Positions 9,428 to 15,000 of a stretch of DNA of 15,000 nucleotides are shown here, piece by piece. Both the position numbers and the translations under genes were made by a program. Numbering within the stretch: position 1 is the first letter of the stretch; every line of letters starts with the position of its first letter. The DNA is from Stramonita haemastoma (taxonomy: Eukaryota > Mollusca > Gastropoda > Neogastropoda > Muricidae): NCBI GenBank assembly GCA_030674155.1, contig CM060318.1, forward strand, positions 88,818,549-88,833,548, read 5' to 3'. The notes beneath the pieces are model-generated. The model was not told the origin of the DNA, did not search any database, and worked only from the letters and a program-made list of their open reading frames with translations.

Positions 9428-9501
<74 letters not shown>
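9401..9501. repeat. (CG)n-(CA)n alternating purine-pyrimidine tract
   Basis: TGCG and about seven CG units run into roughly 38 CA units with two AA/CC phase breaks near 9424-9435. Long alternating purine-pyrimidine DNA with a pure CG core is the classic Z-DNA-prone composition. Confidence 0.9.
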
Positions 9502-9505
<4 letters not shown>

Positions 9506-9765
9506 GAAACGAAAATCCAAAATGAAAATCAAAGAAAACGAAAAACAAACAATGAATAACTACCCAGAACTAACGTTAACCAGCAATCAGCTATTGCGCT
9601 TGACGAGAAAATAGACACAGAAAAAAACGACAAAAAGTGGCAATGTTGGACTGCACATCAAAGAAGCAAACAAACCAGCAAAAAGTGCAACAGATTAAAG
9701 CCTACGAATTGCTGATTTGGGGAAAACAAGAAGAAAAAATAATTCTAAAAACTTGCTGCCAGCTT
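9502..9765. other. A-rich sequence, no gene seen
   Basis: The + strand is A-rich and purine-biased, with many AAAAC/AAACAAAC stretches. Short frames exist but show no recognisable protein features. Confidence 0.5.
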
Positions 9766-9880
9766 TGTATTCATTCATTCAGTTATTCATTTACTTATTC
9801 AGTTATTTATTCATTTATTCATTCAATCATTTATTTATTTATTTGGTCGTTTTAATTTATTTATATATATATTTATCGAT
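9766..9880. repeat. ATTC/ATTT-rich low-complexity repeat
   Basis: Degenerate ATTC, ATTT and TTTA tetranucleotides that lead into the (TAA)n array, which is the tail of the - strand LINE fossil. Confidence 0.8.
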
Positions 9881-9882
9881 TT

Positions 9883-9900
9883 ATAATAATAATAATAATA

Positions 9901-9946
<46 letters not shown>

Positions 9947-9947
9947 G

Positions 9948-9999
<52 letters not shown>
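9883..9999 (-). repeat. (TAA)n tail of the - strand LINE fossil
   Basis: About 39 TAA units on the + strand (TTA on the sense strand of the element) with one AAATAA and one AGATAA variant. It directly follows the GCGCTATA core, so it is most simply the expanded 3' tail. Confidence 0.9.
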
Positions 10000-10002
<3 letters not shown>

Positions 10003-10244
10003 CAATACATGGAATTTGTATAGCGCTATCTCTTGTAAAAACAAATCAAAGCGCTTTCATTCGACCTACACAACACGCAGTCAACAACAATTTACAGTTT
10101 TAACAAATTCAAATATACACACACATGCACGCACGCATGCACGCAGCACGCCCGCGCACACACACACCTACAAACGTTAAGCACTTTGGCAGGTGGATGT
10201 TGAAGGCAGGGACAGGTAAGAGATGGAAGCGGAAGGAGAAAAAC

Positions 10245-10498
10245 TTAGGTTTGAAATAAGTGTGTCTTGAGGTTGGATTTAAAAGTGTCATAAGTAGGCT
10301 TTTGCCGGAGGGAGAGAGGAAGGTCGTTCCACATCGATGGACCAGAAACAGAGAAAGAGCGGCGGCCAACGGTAGATAGGTTGAATCTGGGTATTCTTAA
10401 GGACAAAGTATCTGCCGACGAGAAGGTGTGTACAAGTGAAGACATTCACAGAGGTAGGAGGGTGCAGTATTGTGGAGACATTTGTAACAGAGGGTATT
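10245..10498 (-). pseudogene. LINE ORF2 C-terminal fragment, frameshifted
   Basis: In one frame the - strand reads CLHNTAPSYLCECLHLYTPSR (broken here as a fossil), then near 10416-10424 the reading shifts to the frame that gives SADTLSLRIPR, RRSFSVSGPSMWNDLP and DTFKSNLKTHLF before the stop at 10245-10247. The order SF-x-x-x-GP-x-x-WN-x-LP, then FK-x-x-LKTHLF, is the C-terminal hallmark of CR1/L2/Jockey-type LINE polymerases, downstream of the reverse transcriptase core. The catalytic domain is absent. The ATG at 10443-10445 opens the second frame by chance and is not a real start. Confidence 0.82.
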
Positions 10499-10973
<475 letters not shown>

Positions 10974-11049
10974 GATGTTTTTTTTCTCTTTTTTTGTCTG
11001 AAAACCAGCAGCTGGAATGGCAGTCTTCATCCCACAGCTCGACCAAAAA

Positions 11050-11116
11050 AGATTAAAAGAAAAAAACAGAAGAAAGAAAGAAAAGGAAAGAAAAGAAAGA
11101 AAGAAAGAAAGAACAA
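11050..11116. repeat. GAAA-rich repeat
   Basis: GAAA, GGAAA and AAAAGAAA units, cleanest as (AAAG)n at 11092-11113. Confidence 0.85.
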
Positions 11117-11165
11117 AAACGAAGTCCTGATGCTCAATTTGCAAGAACAAAATCACGCCAGCAGC

Positions 11166-11262
11166 ACAGCAACTTCCCTCCCTCCTTCCATCTCTCCCCA
11201 TCCATCCCTCAACCCCCATCCTCCTCTTCCCCCTCACCCCACCCCCACTCTTCCCAAACTAC
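11166..11262. repeat. Pyrimidine-rich tract (CCTCC/CCATC)
   Basis: About 97 bp of nearly pure C/T with scattered A, resembling the tract at 1-3240 in composition. Before it and after it (11263-11480) I see no gene. Confidence 0.8.
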
Positions 11263-11511
11263 CGTCTCCCAGACGTGTTTTACAAAAACCAGGCCTACAA
11301 TTCAAAAGGAACAAAGGGCTCATTTTTTCAAGGACCCCCATGCACGAGACTATTGGAGCGCAGAATTTAATTCACGGTACAATTCGCCAGGTTTGGTTTG
11401 GTTTTTGTTTTTAGGGTGTTTTTTTTTTAGAAGCAGAGCATGTTGTGGGGCGTAGAGTGTTCTCGACGTTTTTTTGTGTGTGTTTTTTTTTTTTTTTTGG
11501 GGGGGGCATGG

Positions 11512-11513
<2 letters not shown>

Positions 11514-11602
<89 letters not shown>
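11514..11602. repeat. (AG)44 microsatellite
   Basis: Pure AG units, preceded by a T-rich run, about eight G, and CATGGGGG. The Arg/Glu and Leu/Ser frames over it are artefacts. Confidence 0.95.
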
Positions 11603-11604
<2 letters not shown>

Positions 11605-11633
11605 TTTTGTGATGGGCGGACCGTCATTTTGCG

Positions 11634-11700
11634 GTGACCCTCATTACGCCTTGTTCCTATGCTGATGACTTAACATTGTTGAATTTCCAAGTGTATGGGC
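11634..11700 (+). pseudogene. Possible tiny fossil of a reverse transcriptase motif C
   Basis: The + strand frame through 11658-11681 reads YADDLTLL, which matches the catalytic motif C of LINE reverse transcriptases ([FY]ADD followed by hydrophobics). The residues before it (TLITPCS) and after it (NFQVYGL) are only loosely like RT, and the frame soon runs into low-complexity sequence. Motifs A and B are absent. It may be a remnant or a coincidence. Confidence 0.25.
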
Positions 11701-11717
11701 TTGTTAGGAGAACGAGA

Positions 11718-11757
11718 GGTCCTTCCCTCTCCTCTCCTCTCCCCTCCTCTCCCCTCA
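11718..11757. repeat. CCTCT-rich short repeat
   Basis: About eight CTCCT/CCTCTC pentamer-like units, then a T9 run. Confidence 0.8.
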
Positions 11758-11819
11758 TTTTTTTTTTGTGCTCGATTTCGACAATGATGCACAAAGGGTT
11801 ATGTGACGTGATGACGGTA

Positions 11820-11851
11820 GGGTGGGTGGGTGGAGGAGAGGGGGGGGGGGG
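11820..11851 (+). other. Predicted G-quadruplex motif
   Basis: GGGTGGGTGGGTGG, a seven-base linker, then a G12 run. Three one-base loops make this a strong G4 pattern on the + strand. 11852-11965 remains G-rich, with GGAGG and GGGGGAGGG units. Confidence 0.7.
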
Positions 11852-11965
11852 TTGGAGGAGGAGGAAGGGCAGAGCGAAAGGATGAGTGGAGAGGAGGAAG
11901 AATTGGGTATTGGTGATGGATGAATCAGTCCCTGCTTTTAAGTAGCTGGGGGAGGGGGGAGGGGG

Positions 11966-12404
11966 TCTTCTTTGTTGGTGTGTTTTTTTAATTGTACAAC
12001 ACACGTAAGTATTGGTTTTAAACATACTGGTCATATCCAGGGCAATATGAATATAATACTTTTTTACACTTGAAGAAAGGAAAATTTTATTATTTCATTC
12101 AAAAATAAACGCTGTTGATTTTTTTCTGGATTAACTATTAGAGTCTATCTACTTAAAAAAAAGTTACGTAGCCGTATTCGAGCTTTGGTGAAAGAGTGCT
12201 ATAGTGTTGTAAAAAAAAATCATGAAGCGGATGTTTTCGTGTTTTCTTATCTCCCTCTACTGTTCGGTTGTATCATATTGTATAATTATCATATACATAT
12301 TATATTGTAAAAAAAAAAATTCTTTGAGTATCTATTGATTCTTCCTTGTCGTCATCAAAAGCTCAGACAGCAACTGTTGTTGTCTGTCATAATTCTGATC
12401 GAAA
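11966..12404. other. Unassigned AT-rich sequence, no gene seen
   Basis: Ordinary AT-rich DNA with several A7-A9 runs and no recognisable frame, RNA or repeat. Confidence 0.6.
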
Positions 12405-12493
12405 ATGCCTGCCGTTAAGCGCCTGACACGTCAGGCCCAGCGCATCCGACTTCGGCATGGGAGAGAACTGTTATCTTTGAAGTCCTAAATAAA
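12405..12493 (+). other. 27-codon ORF with overlapping AATAAA
   Basis: An ATG at 12405 (context GAAAATGC) opens 27 codons of a very basic peptide containing RLTRQAQRIRLRHGRE, ending at TAA 12486-12488. AATAAA (12488-12493) overlaps the stop and is followed by A4. The coding part includes a 16-base near palindrome, GCCTGACACGTCAGGC. I do not recognise the peptide. It may be a chance ORF, or the 3' end of a retrocopied transcript. Confidence 0.2.
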
Positions 12494-12834
12494 AAAAGAC
12501 AGGAGAATGGATAAAGAAAGCAGACAGTAGACACGAAGGAAGTAACAGGAAGACAAAGAACAATGCAGAAACAAAGAGAGGGCTAGAAAAGAGGTACATG
12601 CAAGTTCACAATTTCCACAGGGTGGGGACGCTATTTACACTGACAGACCTCTGGCTTCCTAACTGGGGATGGCTTCTGTTTGAATCACTAGTTGTTTAAG
12701 TAACATTCCGAGGAAAACCGCGGGATGCCTATTTCTTGCGTGGCTAATATTACCCTGGCAAACCACAAAAAGAGGAAAAGAAAACAATAACAATAAATTT
12801 AAAAAAACCTCTCTCCCCACAATACATTTGGAAT
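12494..12834. other. Unassigned sequence, no gene seen
   Basis: Purine-rich first half (12494-12600), otherwise normal complexity. No frame or RNA gene recognised. Confidence 0.6.
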
Positions 12835-13150
12835 GGGACGGGGATAGGCTAGCCGTTTAGCACGTGCTTCAAAATGGCGCGAAAATGATCTGGAAGAAAA
12901 ATATACCGCCTTCACCATCCAGCGATCAGGAGGCAGAAGTCCGCTGTTTTTCCCACTCGTCCTGAGAGGAAAGCAGGCATGCATGGCAACAAGGCTTTTC
13001 CTGCAGAGGATGCTGGCTTCAGTGCAGCCCGCGCCGCCGCCGATGGTCTGTCTGCTGCCTCTGCTTAGGTCGTCTGCTCACTAACGGTGCAGAGCGCTAC
13101 AACCTGACGCAGAAAGCAGACGTCTGGTGACGAGATTTATGAGGAAATTG
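12835..13150. promoter_or_regulatory. GC/CpG-richer segment with promoter-like motifs
   Basis: A compositional island in AT-rich surroundings. Visible motifs: GGGACGGGG (12836-12844), a palindromic E-box GCACGTGC (12860-12867), AAAATGGCGCGAAAA (12871-12885), which resembles both YY1 and E2F sites, CCGCGCCGCCGCCG-like sequence ending in a strong Kozak-type context GCCGCCGCCGATGG (ATG at 13043), and a palindrome CAGACGTCTG (13117-13126). A 33-codon frame runs from the ATG at 12983 to TAA at 13082-13084. A promoter plus 5' exon is possible but rests only on motifs. Confidence 0.25.
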
Positions 13151-13252
13151 GAGAAACAAGCGCGCGCCCTTCTGTGGGTGTGTGTCCTCATGTAACCGAG
13201 ACTGAAGCCCAGCCAAACTTTCAACACTACTTTTTCTGTTTTTCTTTACAAA

Positions 13253-13279
13253 GGGGGGGGGGGGGGGGGGGGGGGGGGG
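13253..13279 (+). repeat. Poly-G run, G27
   Basis: 27 consecutive G, then TGGGGTGAGGG. Downstream to 13360 the strand stays G-rich. Opposite-strand frames here are Pro-rich artefacts. Confidence 0.95.
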
Positions 13280-13369
13280 TGGGGTGAGGGTAAATGAAGG
13301 GAGGATGTAGCTGTTTGGTGGGGGATGGAAGAGGTGGAGGTAGATGGAGTAGGCAAGGGGAGAGAGGCG

Positions 13370-13440
13370 TGTGTGTGTTTGTGTATGTTTGTGTGTGTGT
13401 CAAGAGAGAGAGAGGAGGGGGGGGGGGGGGGGGGGGGGGG
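13370..13440 (+). repeat. (TG)n, (AG)n and poly-G run G24
   Basis: GTGTGTGTTTGTGTATGTTTGTGTGTGTGT (13369-13400, described as interrupted TG repeats), a short AG run, then 24 consecutive G at 13417-13440. Confidence 0.9.
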
Positions 13441-13640
13441 TCGGGAGTATGATACCATATGAAAGCCAAGAGTGGGAGTGTTACCACTGTGGGGTTGGCT
13501 TGTATTGGGCAGACTACATGCAGTAGAGATAAGAGGCCACCTCTAACTATTGCTATACAGGTCTAGATTTATCCCAAAGAAGCAGCAGGAGAAAAATGGT
13601 GCAACACCGTTACGTTAGTTGTCAGGTTGTGAATTTGGAA

Positions 13641-13775
13641 GGGGCGGAAAGGGGGAGGGGCGGGTGTGGTGGAAGATATGGGCGGTTTATGGCAGCGGGG
13701 AGGGAGAGGGTTATTGGCTGGGCGTGGGCTTAGGTTATAGCATTGCGTCAGGAACCGGGAAACAAAGACGTCTTT
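13641..13775 (+). promoter_or_regulatory. GC-box / CCAAT-like promoter candidate
   Basis: Clustered motifs: GC boxes GGGGCGGAA (13641-13649) and GGGGCGGGT (13657-13665), an inverted CCAAT box ATTGG (13712-13716), a KLF/Sp-type GGGCGTGGG (13720-13728), ATTGCGTCAG (13742-13751), which resembles C/EBP-ATF sites, and the 12-bp palindrome AAAGACGTCTTT (13764-13775). The order GC box, CCAAT, then a TATA-less downstream region is typical of animal housekeeping promoters. No gene can be tied to it: downstream to 14171 there is no convincing exon. Confidence 0.3.
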
Positions 13776-13904
13776 ATTGAAGACAGGCGTATTTCGTTTG
13801 TCTGTTCTTTCTTCTGTTTGTTTTAATCTTTGGGGGAAGTTTTTTGTTTTAATGTTGTCAAACTTTGATTTGTGTGATACTGGTAATGGTGTTAATTAGC
13901 TGGT

Positions 13905-13937
13905 AAGAAAGAAAAAAGAAAGAAAGAAAGAAAGAAA
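13905..13937. repeat. (GAAA)n repeat
   Basis: Interrupted AAAG/GAAA units, five of them consecutive and exact. Confidence 0.85.
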
Positions 13938-14824
13938 TGAAAAGATAAAAACAAATTAAAAAAAAAATCAAACATGACATTATTTCTCTGTCACAAGAAC
14001 AATAAAAAACCAATACTTTTTAATTACGAAAAATATCTAAGCAGTCGTCTCGTTCCCAAGATCAGCATGGTATTTGGTCTGTCACTTCAGTGCATCATGA
14101 ACCATTCAAGATTTTTCCATCTCCAGACCAGATTGACCTTTTATTTTTCTCCTTGGATGATTTGCCGCTAAAAAAAATAATCACCGTACCAAGGTTTCCA
14201 AAACACCCTAGAAAATGAAAAGTATATTACCGTAAGGTTATATTTCAATAGCTTAAAGTCCAAGATATCCATTTTGAAGAAAACTCTTTCCAACATGTCT
14301 TGCTATTGGGTGAAGTTACGGGCAGTGCCATGCTGTAAAGTGGTTACTGTCCTAAAGTGGACAGGATCAAGGGAGACAAGAATCCCTCCGGGTCTGGAGG
14401 CTGCCTGTGGACACTGACCCTCTCCTTTCCTTCCCCAGGCGGGCTGCCCATGCACAGACTGCAGATCGCAAGACACAAGTTCCAAATCTGACAATTGCTA
14501 TTGTCTTTCTGACCGTGGGAATCGGGTGGGACAACACATTTTCCTGGGAAAGGTACAGGGTACTCTTTTAGATTTGCAGTCTCGCCTGCATTTATATGAT
14601 ATATTTTTATTGCCATTATTTTGGGTGGTGATTACATGATATTTTCAAAAGAAAACAACGTGCTAAGCGGTTTGAAAATGACTTGAAGTTACCTTTGCCC
14701 CCTACCTTCCCTGCCCCAGTTCCAAGGTTCACCAAAGGTGAGATGTTCCATGTTTCAGCCTGCCGCCATGCGAAGCGACTTTCTGACCGGTTCGCGCAGT
14801 TAGAAGGTCTTAGCCCAGTTAGGG
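13938..14824. other. Unassigned sequence, no gene seen
   Basis: Normal-complexity DNA. Short frames on both strands (for example 14344-14616 on the - strand) show no domain, no codon-periodic pattern that I can see and no splice-site pair. A 6-bp stem CTGTCC/GGACAG lies at 14347-14364. Confidence 0.55.
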
Positions 14825-14895
14825 ACAAGGAATCCATTAGCGGGCTCAGAAAGGACCAGTGCAGTCAAGTGACTCTATACACTGTGCCATACTAG
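14825..14895 (-). other. Possible tRNA-like (SINE head) sequence
   Basis: The - strand reads TATGGCACAGTGTATAGAGTC from about 14891. TGGCACAGTG (14880-14889) fits the RNA polymerase III A-box pattern TRGYNNANNNG. About 54 bases later GGATTCC (14829-14835) only weakly resembles a B box (GGTTCGAATCC). Spacing is possible for a tRNA-derived SINE, but the B box is poor and no tRNA cloverleaf is obvious. No second copy is in the window. Confidence 0.15.
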
Positions 14896-15000
14896 CTGAA
14901 GATCCAGCGACACTGAAGAAACAACCTGTGATTCCTTCCCCCTTCCATCAAAGCTGTGCCACACGACAATAAAAAGGGGGTGAAATGGAGATCGTTTCTC

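Larger units (their letters stand above)
9883..10498 (-). mobile_element. 5'-truncated CR1/L2-like LINE fossil
   Basis: Read on the - strand from 10498: the C-terminal end of a LINE ORF with its stop at 10245, then a 3' UTR that includes a TG/CG-rich tract (10115-10168), then a core with two GCGCT motifs ending in AGCGCTATACAAAT (10013-10062), then a long TTA-type tail. A GCGCTATA core followed by ATT repeats is a familiar 3' end of L2/CR1-type elements in animals. It differs from the LINE at 3733-7548, whose tail is TTGA. It is truncated to about 0.6 kb and not functional. Confidence 0.82.

Noticed and set aside
12799..12984. 61-codon - strand frame over the CpG-richer segment
   Set aside because: No recognisable motif, and its ATG lies within the ordinary GCATGCATGG sequence; likely a shadow of GC-rich composition.
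13227..13487. Pro-rich - strand frames
   Set aside because: They are translations of the poly-G runs.
14303..14616. Two overlapping - strand frames near the right edge
   Set aside because: Short, no domain, no convincing splice sites.

Overview
This is a eukaryotic, intron- and repeat-rich type of DNA, not a bacterial or viral window. I find no intact host gene. The window is dominated by microsatellites and by decayed non-LTR retrotransposons. The density of (TG)n, (GA)n, (GATA)n and (TAA)n arrays, together with CR1/L2-like LINE 3' ends that carry (TTGA)n and (ATT)n tails, fits an invertebrate genome. I would guess a mollusc or other lophotrochozoan, but that is inference.

Layout. 1-3240 is an extremely pyrimidine-biased, degenerate CT tract. 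It is followed by about 180 bp of spacer and a (GA)n array of the opposite purine/pyrimidine polarity. From 3591 to 7566 lies the main object: a 5'-truncated LINE on the + strand, with reverse transcriptase reading frame 3730-4926 and a frameshifted tail to 4984. Its 3' region is about 2.5 kb and T/G-rich, contains three diverged tandem copies of one unit, and ends in a small stem-loop and four TTGA units. The element is bracketed on both sides by (CA)n, and its 5' end carries a 49-bp perfect inverted repeat.

7567-10000 mixes unassigned single-copy-looking DNA, (TG)n, a fossil CR1/L2-like 3' end on the + strand (8055-8132), a TATC/GATA strand switch, a 112/97-bp tandem duplication and a (CG)n(CA)n tract. 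9883-10498 is a second, unrelated LINE fossil on the - strand: the C-terminal end of its ORF, a 3' UTR, and a (TAA)n (that is, TTA on the sense strand) tail. Its 3' core resembles the one at 8055-8132. 10500-11900 is low complexity, with two (GA)n arrays, a tiny reverse-transcriptase-like YADD motif and G-rich tracts.

12000-15000 is mostly non-repetitive. It has two stretches with promoter-like sequence (12835-13150 and 13641-13775), two long poly-G runs between them, a very short ORF followed directly by AATAAA, and a possible tRNA-like head on the - strand near the right edge. No function of these non-repeat parts can be shown from sequence alone. The long Ser/Leu/Pro, Cys/Val, Thr/His and Arg/Glu reading frames here are translated microsatellites.
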